A stretch of 35,517 nucleotides of DNA from Chlorobium sp. (GTDB lineage: Bacteria; Bacteroidota; Chlorobiia; Chlorobiales; Chlorobiaceae), in NCBI GenBank assembly GCA_005843835.1, contig SZXZ01000073.1, positions 1-35,517 on the forward strand, in the 5' to 3' direction. Position numbers and translations under genes: made by a program. Shown in pieces: positions 15,338 through 24,313 of this stretch (within the stretch, counting starts at the first letter, position 1; each line of letters begins with the position of its first letter). The notes under the pieces were generated by a model. It was not told where the DNA came from. It saw only the letters and a program-made list of their open reading frames with translations, and made no database searches.

Positions 15338-15386
15338 ATTTTTATAGCCGTGATGCTGTTTACAACAGCATCACGGCTATAAAAAT
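15338..15386. repeat. Long perfect inverted repeat, 23-bp arms
   Basis: Arms 15338-15360 and 15364-15386 are exact reverse complements with a 3-base spacer (TAC). The core is TATAGCCGTGATGCTGTT / AACAGCATCACGGCTATA. It lies between the crtP stop and the start of the small gene at 15301. The T-run is in the 5' arm and the A-run in the 3' arm on either strand, so it lacks the U-tail of a normal terminator. A processing or stabilising hairpin, or a protein site, is possible. Confidence 0.7.
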
Positions 15387-15447
15387 TCTCGTAATCATCA
15401 TGTAACAACAAATATGATACAACGATTTTTTCGCCTGTACCCTGTAC

Positions 15448-16836
15448 CTATAGATCCATCATACCGGCTTGTTTTACTATGCCGTCTACGGCCAGGTTTG
15501 CACTCATTACTGCTCCGCCCATTGAATCGTAGTAGAGTTGCTGAGAAAATCCGCCGGCGATGAAGAGGTTTGGGAGTGGGGTTGTCTGGGTTGGACGATA
15601 TTGTTCCATGAAGGGGGTTGGCGCGTAGACTGAGTGCGGAATTTTAACCAATGTTGCTTTCAGTATCTTTGCGCCTTGTGAGGTTTTGGGATAGCAGTTG
15701 CGAACACTGAGATCGACCTGACGTATGATTTCGTCTGTTGAAAGACCCATGAGGGCTTTTGCAGGGGCTACGCAAAACTCGAAACGGGTTTTTCCGCTGA
15801 AGGGTTTGCCCCGGAGTGTCTGGTAATCGGGGGTGGTTTGTGCGAGGTTTGCATAGACTGGAATTACTCCGTCCGGAGAAAACAGCACATTATCGACTGC
15901 TGTGATTTCGCGATCGTACCATATCTGGACGGAAATAACCGGCACAGCATCCAGATTACCAAGTCCGGCAAAAAATCTGTCTTGCTGCTTGAGGTTATGG
16001 GGCAAAACTTTGTTGAGGTTATGAATGGGCAGGGCGCAAAGGTAGTAGTCGGAGGTCAGGATTTCGCCGTTAAGAAGCTGAACGCCTTTTATTTCGCCTC
16101 CGTCGTAAAGCAACTCATCGACAGCTGTTCTGGTCTTGAAAATAGCGCCTTTCCGGACTGAATAATCAAGCAGTGGCTGATGGAGATATTCCTGTGGTGA
16201 ACCTTTAAGGAATCCCATACGGGAGGAATCAGGGATTCGGTAAAATGTTTCGGTAACGTCCAGGATAATTTTGGCGGAAATCTCTTCGGGTGGAATGAAC
16301 TTGAGGGCCAGGGCCATTGGACGGAACATTTTTTCCATCAGGCGACGGCCAAATTTTTTCTGTTCTGCCCATTCTGCGAAGGTGAGATGATCCTGCGTTG
16401 GTGGATATTTATCCTTTTTTAAGGCTAATGGAATCAGCGATTTCGAAAATGCTGCCATTTCGCGCAGGGTGAAATAGCCGTTTTTAGCTATTGCCGGCAG
16501 GAGGTGAAGCGGACTTGGAAGGTCCCATGTGTTGAAGGTGAAGCGTTCGCCTCCATTAAGGGTATAGGTGAGCTGATGATCTTTCCATAAAACGGCGTGA
16601 TCGGTCTTGATTTCTTTCATAAGATCGAAGAGCACTTTATAGGCCCCGAAGAAACAGTGGGTGCCGGATTCGATCCAGTCGCCTTCGTCGTCTTTCCATG
16701 CGGATACCTTGCCGCCGAAAATATCTCTTTTTTCAAGGACCTTAACCTGAAACCCTTTATCTGTCAACCGTTTGGCTGCGGTGAGTCCTGCGAGACCGCC
16801 ACCAAGAATCAGGACTGATTTTTTTTCTGAACTCAT
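15448..16836 (-). CDS. crtP: Phytoene desaturase, plant/cyanobacterial CrtP type
   Basis: 462 residues. The FAD loop [17 protein letters not shown] is at the N-terminus (GGGLAG 12-17), followed by the segment [14 protein letters not shown] and [14 protein letters not shown], close to the wording of plant-type phytoene desaturase (GGKV.AWKD..GDW, FFGAY). [11 protein letters not shown] and the C-terminal FAD segment [27 protein letters not shown] are also present. The zeta-carotene desaturase CrtQ is the close alternative; the AWKD and FFGAY wording favours CrtP. It introduces two double bases into phytoene on the way to lycopene and the chlorosome carotenoids, probably at the membrane. It is last in the run with recR, ybaB and the transketolase C-half and is 74 bases from recR, so it may have its own promoter. 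Confidence 0.85.
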   Translation of the reverse strand: MSSEKKSVLILGGGLAGLTAAKRLTDKGFQVKVLEKRDIFGGKVSAWKDDEGDWIESGTHCFFGAYKVLFDLMKEIKTDHAVLWKDHQLTYTLNGGERFTFNTWDLPSPLHLLPAIAKNGYFTLREMAAFSKSLIPLALKKDKYPPTQDHLTFAEWAEQKKFGRRLMEKMFRPMALALKFIPPEEISAKIILDVTETFYRIPDSSRMGFLKGSPQEYLHQPLLDYSVRKGAIFKTRTAVDELLYDGGEIKGVQLLNGEILTSDYYLCALPIHNLNKVLPHNLKQQDRFFAGLGNLDAVPVISVQIWYDREITAVDNVLFSPDGVIPVYANLAQTTPDYQTLRGKPFSGKTRFEFCVAPAKALMGLSTDEIIRQVDLSVRNCYPKTSQGAKILKATLVKIPHSVYAPTPFMEQYRPTQTTPLPNLFIAGGFSQQLYYDSMGGAVMSANLAVDGIVKQAGMMDL

Positions 16837-16910
16837 TATCTGGGGTTAAAAACAGAATTATAAAGGATTTGGGATGCTTATGGGTGGGCGAAAAGGAATA
16901 CTCACCATGC

Positions 16911-17525
16911 TCATACTGCTGAACGTCCTTCCATTGCACGTGAAAGGGTTGCTTCGTCAATAAACTCAAGCTCCGCACCTACCGGTATTCCTCGAGCTAT
17001 TTTGGAAACGAAGATGCCGAGAGGTTTGAGCAGCTTACTGAGATACAGTGCAGTGGTTTCGCCTTCGACGGTCGGGTTGAGGGCAAGTACAACCTCTTTT
17101 ATTGTAGCAGGTTCCTCAATGGAAATACGGTCAAGCAGTTCACGCACCTTGATATCGTTTGGTCCGATGCCGTCCAGCGGCGAAATAACTCCATGCAGGA
17201 CATGATAAAGTCCTTTATAGAAGCCGGTTTTTTCGAAGGCAAGCATGTCGACCGGAGATTCAACCACACAGATAACCGAGCGGTCACGGGCTTTGCTGGT
17301 GCAAACAATGCAGGGATCAGTGTCTCTGTCAGTGACGTTCTGACATATCGAACAGCGGATAACTTTGTCTTTTACCTCAAGGAGGGCTTCGGCAAGCTTT
17401 ACTGCCTCTTCCCGGGGCTCATGCAGAATATGCATGGTAAGACGCTGTGCTGTTTTGCGGCCTACACCGGGGAGTTTGGCAAATTCGTCAATAAGAGCTT
17501 CGATAGATAGGGAGCTATATTGCAT
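16911..17525 (-). CDS. recR: Recombination protein RecR
   Basis: 204 residues, the usual length. A helix-hairpin-helix ([12 protein letters not shown], about 18-29), a zinc motif with Cys58, Cys61, Cys72 and Cys75, and a Toprim domain ([18 protein letters not shown], about 84-101) appear in the expected order, ending with the conserved [18 protein letters not shown]. RecR loads with RecO and RecF in gap repair. It is 6 bases from ybaB, the widely conserved ybaB-recR pairing, which points to cotranscription. Confidence 0.96.
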   Translation of the reverse strand: MQYSSLSIEALIDEFAKLPGVGRKTAQRLTMHILHEPREEAVKLAEALLEVKDKVIRCSICQNVTDRDTDPCIVCTSKARDRSVICVVESPVDMLAFEKTGFYKGLYHVLHGVISPLDGIGPNDIKVRELLDRISIEEPATIKEVVLALNPTVEGETTALYLSKLLKPLGIFVSKIARGIPVGAELEFIDEATLSRAMEGRSAV

Positions 17526-17531
17526 GGAGCG

Positions 17532-17867
17532 CTATTGACCGAGATTCATATTTTTGAGAATATCGGCAGGATTCATCATTCCGCCGGTCACTTTGGAGAT
17601 CTCTTCCTGTGCAAGCCTGGCGGACTCGTCGAGTGCTTTGTTGACTGCCGCAAGCACAAGATCCTGAACCATTTCCGGGTCGTCCATGATATCGGGATCA
17701 ATCGTCAGACTGAGTACTTTCTGCTTGCCGCTGACGCTTGCTTTGACCATGCCGCCGCCGGCTTCGCCATAGGCTACTATTTTTTCAAGCTGTTTCTGCA
17801 CATCCTGCATTTTTTCGCCTGCCTGCTGGATTTGCTTCATCATGTCACCAAAGTTAGGCATTGCCAT
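17532..17867 (-). CDS. Nucleoid-associated protein, YbaB/EbfC family
   Basis: 111 residues from the ATG at 17867. The start [20 protein letters not shown], the middle [20 protein letters not shown] and the helical tail ending in [17 protein letters not shown] are typical of the family, which forms small DNA-binding dimers. GAGGAG lies 9 bases before this ATG, so the frame that starts further upstream (17894) is not preferred. It sits directly upstream of recR, as in many bacteria. Confidence 0.93.
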   Translation of the reverse strand: MAMPNFGDMMKQIQQAGEKMQDVQKQLEKIVAYGEAGGGMVKASVSGKQKVLSLTIDPDIMDDPEMVQDLVLAAVNKALDESARLAQEEISKVTGGMMNPADILKNMNLGQ

Positions 17868-17940
17868 AACGTATGTCTCCTCTGCGTTAAACAAAATTGT
17901 CGTTCACTTCTCAATCCTTTTCCATGCAAAGAATGTGATT

Positions 17941-18924
17941 TCAATTCTTTCTGCGCAGAGCCAGATAAATTTTTTCAAGTATATCCCTTGTTGTCAATTT
18001 GTATTTTTCAAGAAGATCATCAGCTTTTCCGGACTCGCCAAACTGATCTTCGACACATACCATTTCAATGGGTACCGGAATGTTGCGTGCACAAACATTA
18101 GCCACCGCATCACCAAGTCCGTTATATATCTGATGTTCTTCGGCTGTTACAATTGCTCCGGTGTCGTTTGCGGCACAGACGACAGCTAAGGTATCTATGG
18201 GTTTAATGGTATGCATATTGATAACCCTGACACCCACACCTTCTTTTTCAAGAATAAGGGCTGCTTCGAGAGCCTTCCATACCATAATACCGCAGGCTAT
18301 AACGGTAACGTCTTTTCCGGGATGAAGCTCAATTGACTTGCCGATTTCAAAACCGTCCTCGTCTCGCGTAAAATCTGGAATGTTCGGTCTGCCGAAACGA
18401 AGATATACAGGTCCCTCATGCTTTATAACTGCTTTAGTGGCACGAATAGTTTCACTGTAGTCACAAGGTACGACAACAGTCATTCTCGGCAAACCACGCA
18501 TTAAACCAATATCTTCGAGAATCTGGTGGGTTGCGCCATCTTCGCCGAGGGTAAGGCCTGCGTGTGAAGCACAAATTTTAACGTTGAGGTTCGAATAGCA
18601 GATGGACTGACGAATCTGGTCATATACCCTGCCGGTGGCGAATACTGCAAAACTTGCGGCTACGGGTATTTTGCCGGTTGTGGCAAGCCCGGCTGCCATG
18701 GAAATCATATTGGCCTCTGCGATTCCTGTCTGGATAAAGCGGTCTGGAAAGGCATCGCGGAACAAATTCATGTTTAATGATCCTGTAAGATCGGCACATA
18801 ACGCGACAACTGAGCTGTTCTCGCGACCGATTTCAAACAGTGCTTCGCCAAATCCGGTACGAGTTGCTTTGTTTCCGCGTGAAACGTATTGCGCCGCCGC
18901 GGCCCCGATGATATTTTCTTCCAT
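17941..18924 (-). CDS. Transketolase, C-terminal subunit (split form)
   Basis: 327 residues covering only the pyrimidine-binding and C-terminal domains: [13 protein letters not shown] at the start, the thiamine-diphosphate Glu70 in QTGIAEANM, the [12 protein letters not shown] segment and the C-terminal domain with [17 protein letters not shown]. Split transketolases need a separate N-terminal subunit for the pyrophosphate end of the cofactor; it is not next to this gene in the window. It works in the cytoplasm on sugar phosphates. GGAAG lies just before the ATG. It is 73 bases upstream of ybaB on the same strand and may head the run down to crtP. Confidence 0.88.
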   Translation of the reverse strand: MEENIIGAAAAQYVSRGNKATRTGFGEALFEIGRENSSVVALCADLTGSLNMNLFRDAFPDRFIQTGIAEANMISMAAGLATTGKIPVAASFAVFATGRVYDQIRQSICYSNLNVKICASHAGLTLGEDGATHQILEDIGLMRGLPRMTVVVPCDYSETIRATKAVIKHEGPVYLRFGRPNIPDFTRDEDGFEIGKSIELHPGKDVTVIACGIMVWKALEAALILEKEGVGVRVINMHTIKPIDTLAVVCAANDTGAIVTAEEHQIYNGLGDAVANVCARNIPVPIEMVCVEDQFGESGKADDLLEKYKLTTRDILEKIYLALRRKN

Positions 18925-19003
18925 TACTTCCAGAATAACTTAAATTAGAAAAAGTAGTTCCGCCCTCTGCCAAGCTACTAATAACAAATACCAAACCTCC
19001 TTC

Positions 19004-19786
19004 ATGAGAAAAGTTGAATATAAGGATACTGAAATCGCGGTGAAAAAAAAATTAGGTCAAAACTTTCTGACCGACCGTAATATCACGAGAAAGATTGTAA
19101 CAGGTTCGGAGGTGGGTGCCCTGGATAACATTCTTGAAATCGGACCGGGGTTCGGCGCGCTGACAAGGGAAATTGCTGTTGTGTGTCCGGTTTTTACAGT
19201 GATTGAAAAGGATAGGAAGCTTGCTGAATTTATCCGGACTGAGTACCCGATGCTGAAACTCATCGAGGGCGATTTTCTTGACATTGATCTTGAGCCACTT
19301 GCCAAAGAAAAACCGCTGAGAATCCTTGGCAATATCCCCTATTCGATTACAACTCCTATTTTGTTCAGACTTCTGGAGTATCGCCACTGTTTTGTTTCGG
19401 CAACTCTGATGATGCAGCATGAAGTTGCCATGAGAATTGTTGCTAAACCAAGTACGAAGGAGTACGGAATACTCGCTGTTCAAATGCAGGCTTTTTTTAA
19501 GGTCGATTACCTCTTTAAGGTCGGACGAAAGGTCTTTCGCCCACAACCTGGAGTTGACAGCGCCGTAATACGGATGACGCCTATCCCGAATGAGCGGATT
19601 GAAGACCAAAAAGCGTTCAGCCGTTTTGTACGCTGTGCTTTTCACCAGCGCCGAAAAACTTTGCTGAACAATCTCAAAGAGAGTTATAATCTTGAATCGG
19701 TTGACAGCAAAACTCTTACCCTGAGAGCCGAAGCACTGACGATTGATGAACTTTTTATACTTTTTAGTGAACTTAAGTCACTTTGA
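19004..19786 (+). CDS. rsmA: 16S rRNA dimethyladenosine transferase RsmA (KsgA)
   Basis: 260 residues. The [11 protein letters not shown] start, the SAM loop [11 protein letters not shown] (GPGFG 47-51), the [12 protein letters not shown] catalytic motif (110-121) and the C-terminal [12 protein letters not shown] helix are all present. It dimethylates two adjacent adenines near the 3' end of 16S rRNA. The ATG at 19004 has no purine-rich ribosome site, but the residues before KKKLGQNF fit the family's usual length. It is divergent from the transketolase gene, with 79 bases between them. Confidence 0.95.
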   Translation: MRKVEYKDTEIAVKKKLGQNFLTDRNITRKIVTGSEVGALDNILEIGPGFGALTREIAVVCPVFTVIEKDRKLAEFIRTEYPMLKLIEGDFLDIDLEPLAKEKPLRILGNIPYSITTPILFRLLEYRHCFVSATLMMQHEVAMRIVAKPSTKEYGILAVQMQAFFKVDYLFKVGRKVFRPQPGVDSAVIRMTPIPNERIEDQKAFSRFVRCAFHQRRKTLLNNLKESYNLESVDSKTLTLRAEALTIDELFILFSELKSL

Positions 19787-20110
19787 TAAAAATATTACAG
19801 AGCAACTGTCAGCTGCATTATAAGCTTCCCAAAGGATAACAACCATTCCATTGCGGTGCATCAGATGCACCTCTCCAGCTTTTTAGAATGACATATTCGG
19901 GTTGTTTTTATGAAGGGTACCTCTTTGTTATAACAGAAATGTTCATTGTTCAAATGTGTATTTTTTGTTAACATTGGTTTTACAACAAAAAGCAACACCA
20001 GTTCATGCTCCTCCTTAACTATACCTCCAATACCGCCTGTTGTTGTACTCTTACCAGTTCACCCTCCCTTATTTTTCATTAAACAATATAATCGTCAGGG
20101 GGTTAATCGT
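19787..20110. other. 324-base leader region of the propionate cluster
   Basis: The region separates rsmA from prpE. A weak hairpin is listed at 19855-19884. The rest is AT-rich and should hold the cluster promoter. No cobalamin riboswitch core or other RNA element was recognised. The prpE frame is open upstream to 19946, but that extension is low-complexity and unlike the family. Confidence 0.4.
19855..19884 (+). terminator. Possible weak terminator after rsmA
   Basis: GGTGCAT and ATGCACC form a perfect 7-bp stem with a CAG loop (19855-19871), and a five-T run follows at about 19880-19884. The gap between stem and T-run makes it a poor terminator. Confidence 0.3.
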
Positions 20111-22015
20111 ATGCCGCAGTCCTTCAATACCGTCTATCAGCAATCAATTCAGGAACCGGAAGCTTTCTGGGGTGAAGCCGGTGAACAGCTTCACTGGTAC
20201 AAGAAATGGAACAAGGTTCTCGATACAAGCAATCCCCCTTTTTACCGGTGGTTTGCCGGAGGAATTACCAATACCTGCTATAATGCCCTTGACCGACATG
20301 TTGATGAGGGACGAGGCAACCAGCTGGCGGTTATTTATGACAGCCCTGTAACAGGCACTAAGCAACGCTATACGTACCGTGAGTTCAGGGACATCGTTGC
20401 ACTCTTTGCCGGAGCTCTGCAGTCGAGGGGTGTTCGCAAGGGGGATAGAGTTATCATCTATATGCCGATGATTCCGGAAGCAGTTGTAGCCATGCTTGCC
20501 TGTGCAAGAATCGGGGCTATTCATTCGGTGGTGTTCGGTGGTTTTGCTTCTCACGAACTTGCTATTCGAATTGACGACTGCAAACCTAAGGTTATTATTT
20601 CTGCATCGTGCGGCATAGAGCACAGTAAAATTATCGATTATAAACGACTGCTTGATTTTGCCATTGAACTGGCTCACTTCAAGCCTGAAATCTGTATCAT
20701 CAAACAGCGTGACCAGTTAAAAGCAGAACTTAACGAAGAACGCGACCTTACCTGGAACCAGTCACTTCTTGGCGCAGAACCAGCGCAGTGTGTACCTCTT
20801 GAGTCTTCAGATCCTCTTTATATCCTTTACACGTCGGGAACAACCGGTCAACCTAAAGGAATTGTCCGTGATCATGGCGGCCATATGGTTGCGTTGCAGT
20901 GGTCGATGAAAAATATTTATAACGTTGAGCCTGGTGAGGTGTTCTGGGCTGCGAGTGATGTCGGCTGGGTTGTAGGCCATTCCTATATTGTTTACGCTCC
21001 TCTTCTTCAGGGCTGCACTACTCTGATTTTTGAAGGCAAACCAGTTGGTACTCCTGATCCTGGAACATTCTGGAGAATTATCAGTGAATACAACGTGTCA
21101 GTACTCTTTACTGCTCCTACTGCCTTCAGGGCTATCAAGAAGGAAGATCCTAACGGCAACTACCTCAAGTACTATAATCTTTCCAATTTCAGGACACTGT
21201 TCCTTGCCGGCGAGCGTGCTGACCCTGATACTGTAAAATGGGCTGAGGAAAAACTGAAGGTACCGGTTATTGACCATTGGTGGCAGACTGAGACGGGATG
21301 GGCAATTGCGGCTAACTGTCAGGGCATTGAACCTGGTCCGGTTAAATACGGTTCAGCATCAAGGGCGGTTCCCGGATATAATGTTCAGGTCATCAATGCG
21401 GCAATGGAACAACTTCCGGCTGGACAGATGGGGGATATTGTTGTTAAACTGCCGTTGCCTCCTGGTACCATGCTGACTCTCTGGAAGGCTGACAACCGCT
21501 TTGTGGAAAGCTATATGAAGGAGTTCCCGGGTTACTACCAGACCAGTGATGCCGGCTTTATCGACGAAGATGGCTATATCAACATTATGTCGCGTACTGA
21601 TGACATTATCAATGTTGCCGGCCATAGACTTTCGACCGGTGGAATTGAGGGAGCACTTTGCGAGCATCCTGATGTGGCTGAAAGTGCGGTTATCGGTGTC
21701 CATGACGACCTTAAAGGCCAGGTTCCTCTTGGATTCCTTGTGCTTAAGAACAATGTCGATACACCTCATAACCTTATCATCAAACACGTTATCGAGTACG
21801 TCCGTGAGAACATCGGACCGGTTGCATCGTTCAAGAGTGCTATTATAGTCGATCGTCTCCCGAAAACCAGGTCTGGTAAAATTCTTCGCGGCACCATGAG
21901 AAAAATTGCCAATGGTGAAGAGTATACCATGCCGGCTACGATTGACGATCCAATGATTCTTGAAGAGATTGCAACAGTACTGCAAACAATCGGCTATGCA
22001 CAAAAAAAATCTTAA
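20111..22015 (+). CDS. prpE: Propionate-CoA ligase (propionyl-CoA synthetase)
   Basis: 634 residues from the ATG at 20111, preceded by AGGGGG. The wording NPPFYRWFAGGITNTCYNALDRHV, the AMP-binding loop YTSGTTGQPKG (240-250) followed by IVRDHGGH, and VGWVVGHSYIVYAPL are those of PrpE rather than acetyl-CoA synthetase (YTSGSTGKPKG). The C-terminal RSGKILRG carries the conserved lysine (Lys590) whose acylation controls this family. It makes propionyl-CoA from propionate, ATP and CoA in the cytoplasm; acetate may be a weaker substrate. It is first in the cluster, 21 bases before mce, and its product is the substrate of the later enzymes. Confidence 0.9.
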   Translation: MPQSFNTVYQQSIQEPEAFWGEAGEQLHWYKKWNKVLDTSNPPFYRWFAGGITNTCYNALDRHVDEGRGNQLAVIYDSPVTGTKQRYTYREFRDIVALFAGALQSRGVRKGDRVIIYMPMIPEAVVAMLACARIGAIHSVVFGGFASHELAIRIDDCKPKVIISASCGIEHSKIIDYKRLLDFAIELAHFKPEICIIKQRDQLKAELNEERDLTWNQSLLGAEPAQCVPLESSDPLYILYTSGTTGQPKGIVRDHGGHMVALQWSMKNIYNVEPGEVFWAASDVGWVVGHSYIVYAPLLQGCTTLIFEGKPVGTPDPGTFWRIISEYNVSVLFTAPTAFRAIKKEDPNGNYLKYYNLSNFRTLFLAGERADPDTVKWAEEKLKVPVIDHWWQTETGWAIAANCQGIEPGPVKYGSASRAVPGYNVQVINAAMEQLPAGQMGDIVVKLPLPPGTMLTLWKADNRFVESYMKEFPGYYQTSDAGFIDEDGYINIMSRTDDIINVAGHRLSTGGIEGALCEHPDVAESAVIGVHDDLKGQVPLGFLVLKNNVDTPHNLIIKHVIEYVRENIGPVASFKSAIIVDRLPKTRSGKILRGTMRKIANGEEYTMPATIDDPMILEEIATVLQTIGYAQKKS

Positions 22016-22036
22016 CCGAGCAACACTAAACAGCTG

Positions 22037-22444
22037 ATGATTAACAAAATTGACCACATAGCCATTGCTGTTACAAACCTTGAAAGCGCACTTGAGACGT
22101 TTACTCATATTCTCGGGTGCGCACCTGAGGCTATCCGAATAGAAGAGGTTGCTTCGGAAAAGGTCAAGGTGGCATTTATTACCATTGGAGAAACTAAAAT
22201 CGAACTTCTTGAGCCCTTGAGTGATGAAAGCCCGATTGCAAAATTTCTTGCAAAAAACGGGGATGGAATGCATCATATAGCGCTTCAAACGGACGACATC
22301 AACAAAGAAACAGAACGTCTTGCATCTCTGAACATTAATCCACTCAGCTTGCCTAAAGAGGGGGCAGGCGGAAAAAAAATCATGTTTCTTCATCCAAAAG
22401 AGACAAACAGGGTACTTATTGAGTTTGCTCAGAAAAAGCATTAA
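22037..22444 (+). CDS. mce: Methylmalonyl-CoA epimerase
   Basis: 135 residues of the VOC fold (paired beta-alpha-beta-beta-beta modules). Metal ligands of the family can be read as His7 (IDHIAIAV), Glu56 (KIELLEP), His79/His80 (GMHHIALQ) and Glu129 (VLIEF). It converts the S form of methylmalonyl-CoA, the product of carboxylation, into the R form used by the mutase. It lies between prpE and the carboxyltransferase gene, with short gaps, as expected for a pathway operon. Confidence 0.93.
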   Translation: MINKIDHIAIAVTNLESALETFTHILGCAPEAIRIEEVASEKVKVAFITIGETKIELLEPLSDESPIAKFLAKNGDGMHHIALQTDDINKETERLASLNINPLSLPKEGAGGKKIMFLHPKETNRVLIEFAQKKH

Positions 22445-22473
22445 ATCAATCGAGACAAAGCAGCTTGTAACCA

Positions 22474-24276
22474 GTGAAACATTTTTATCTGCCTTTTGAA
22501 AAAAGAGAGGGTTTCAGTTACTCTCGCGAGAGTATTGAAAAACTAACCGAATACGAAAAGTATCAACTCTCCTTTCACCCCGAACGCCCCAAACATCTGG
22601 ACTATCTTACAGTATTTGATGATGCCGAAGAGTGCCTGCAAAACGATCTGCATGGCAGCTGCATCATCCAGACTCATCGTGCTGTTTTGCGTGATGGTGG
22701 TAAGGAGTGGCCAGTAATGCTGATCGGCCAGCAATCGGGTCCTACTTCTGATTTTGTGCTTATGCGCAAACTGATGAGAAGCCCTGATGAGATAGCAAGA
22801 TGGAATCAAGGAATGCCGACTCCTGCCGCATTTGAAAAAGCTAATGATGCCATTCAGCTTGCTGAAGAGGAAAACCGAATCATTATTACGATTATTGATA
22901 CTGCAGGTGCTGACCCCACCGAGCAATCTGAAGCAGGGGGAATTGCCTGGAAAATTGGGCGATGTATGCAGTTGCTGGCTGAAGCAACTGTTCCAACTAT
23001 TTCGGTCATTATCAATAGAGGATGCAGCGGTGGCGCAATTGCTCTAACCGGTTGTGACGCTGTGCTGGCTATGGAATATTCAACCTATATGGTCATTTCG
23101 CCTGAGGCTTGTTCTTCCATTCTGTTCCGTACAAGAGAGAGAGCCGGAATGGCTGCCGAAATTTCGCAGATAACCGCTATAGAAGGATTGAAAAACGGCA
23201 TCATTGATGAAATTATTCTTGAACCTGAAGGTCCAGCACATCATTACCCTAAGGCTGCGCTTCAATCGTTCAAAGAATCAATGATTAAATGGCTGGACAA
23301 ACTGAGCAGCATACCGTCCGAGTCAATTTTTTCGAAAAGAATGGAGCGCTGGGAAAAAATAGGCCAGTGGAATACGATTACTGAGAAAGAGATTCTCGAA
23401 TTTGAAAAGCCTGTTTCATTCTTTATCCCCAAGCCAAAAAGAATTCTCTTTGTGGCCCGGCATAAAAACTGTCGCAATATCATGGACAAGAAGGTGCTGG
23501 ATCCGGTTCTTTACTCAAAACTGGTTGCGGATAATTTTGTGTGTGAAATATGCGGACACCGGTATGTAAGACTTACTGCCCATGACTACATTGACTTGAT
23601 TCTTGATCCGGACTCTTTCCGGGAACATAAGGATACCCGATACATTGTCGACAAGGATATTCTGAAGTTTCCCGATTACAGGAAAAAGCTTATCGAAGCG
23701 CAGATTAAAACAGGTGCTGCATCATCGTTTCTAACCGGAGATGCTACAATTAATGGGGAGCCTGTTGTCTTTTGCGTAACGAACTTCAATTTTCTTGGTG
23801 GATCGTTCTGTATGTCGACTGCGGAAAAAATATGGCGAGCCAGTAAAATTGCTATTAAACAAGGAGTTCCGCTTGTTATTCAGGCTACTGGAGGTGGCGC
23901 CAGAATGCATGAAGGTTGCTCTTCGATGGTCGGTCTTCCTAAACTGCATGTTGCTATTTCAAGTGTGGAAAAGGCTGGGCTACCGGTGATTTCAATTATT
24001 ACCGATCCAACTCTCGGTGGCGTAGCTATCGGTATTGGGTCAAGGGGACTCAAGATATTTGAGCACAATGCCGGTAATATCGGATTTTCCGGCAAACGGG
24101 TCATTGAGCAGTACACTGGCAAGCCAACGTCAAGAGATTTCCAGACTACGTGGTGGCTGCTGCAGAAGGGATTTGTTGAAAGGACAGCGTTACCTCAGAA
24201 CATGAAGTATAAAATTTCAGACGTCCTTAAAGAATTCAAAATTGAACAAACTATTCATGACGAACAGGAAGCATAA
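22474..24276 (+). CDS. Fused carboxyltransferase, AccA-like half then AccD-like half
   Basis: 600 residues. The first half (about 30-300) is AccA-like: HPERPKHLDYLTVFDD, MPTPAAFEKANDAIQLAEEENR, the oxyanion loop RGCSGGAIAL (182-191) and YSTYMVISPEACSSILF. The second half (about 330-590) is AccD-like: LTGDATINGEPVVFCVTNFNFLGGSF, TGGGARMHEG (472-481), SIITDPTLGGVA and GFSGKRVIEQ. This order is the reverse of the usual AccD-then-AccA arrangement. The AccD zinc ribbon keeps Cys333, Cys357 and Cys360, but the expected second Cys is Ile336. It starts with GTG at 22474 and no strong ribosome site. Placed between the epimerase and mutase, it is probably the carboxyltransferase of propionyl-CoA carboxylase; acetyl-CoA carboxylase is the alternative. 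No biotin carboxylase or carrier gene is nearby. Confidence 0.82.
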   Translation: MKHFYLPFEKREGFSYSRESIEKLTEYEKYQLSFHPERPKHLDYLTVFDDAEECLQNDLHGSCIIQTHRAVLRDGGKEWPVMLIGQQSGPTSDFVLMRKLMRSPDEIARWNQGMPTPAAFEKANDAIQLAEEENRIIITIIDTAGADPTEQSEAGGIAWKIGRCMQLLAEATVPTISVIINRGCSGGAIALTGCDAVLAMEYSTYMVISPEACSSILFRTRERAGMAAEISQITAIEGLKNGIIDEIILEPEGPAHHYPKAALQSFKESMIKWLDKLSSIPSESIFSKRMERWEKIGQWNTITEKEILEFEKPVSFFIPKPKRILFVARHKNCRNIMDKKVLDPVLYSKLVADNFVCEICGHRYVRLTAHDYIDLILDPDSFREHKDTRYIVDKDILKFPDYRKKLIEAQIKTGAASSFLTGDATINGEPVVFCVTNFNFLGGSFCMSTAEKIWRASKIAIKQGVPLVIQATGGGARMHEGCSSMVGLPKLHVAISSVEKAGLPVISIITDPTLGGVAIGIGSRGLKIFEHNAGNIGFSGKRVIEQYTGKPTSRDFQTTWWLLQKGFVERTALPQNMKYKISDVLKEFKIEQTIHDEQEA

Positions 24277-24313
24277 GACTTCCTGTTTTGTATGAACAAC
24301 TCTAAACCTAGTT

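Noticed and set aside
15338..15386. Ordinary intrinsic terminator after crtP
   Set aside because: The 3' arm ends in A rather than T on both strands, so there is no U-tail.
19946..20110. N-terminal extension of prpE
   Set aside because: The added residues are hydrophobic and Pro/Ser-rich, unlike the family, while the ATG at 20111 has a ribosome site and gives the usual length.
19787..20110. Cobalamin riboswitch before the B12-dependent cluster
   Set aside because: No B12-box core or supporting stems were recognised by eye; a covariance-model search would settle it.
21359..22441. Minus-strand open frame of about 360 codons
   Set aside because: It lies opposite prpE and mce, both clear by motif; its translation is rich in Cys, His and Arg without any family pattern.
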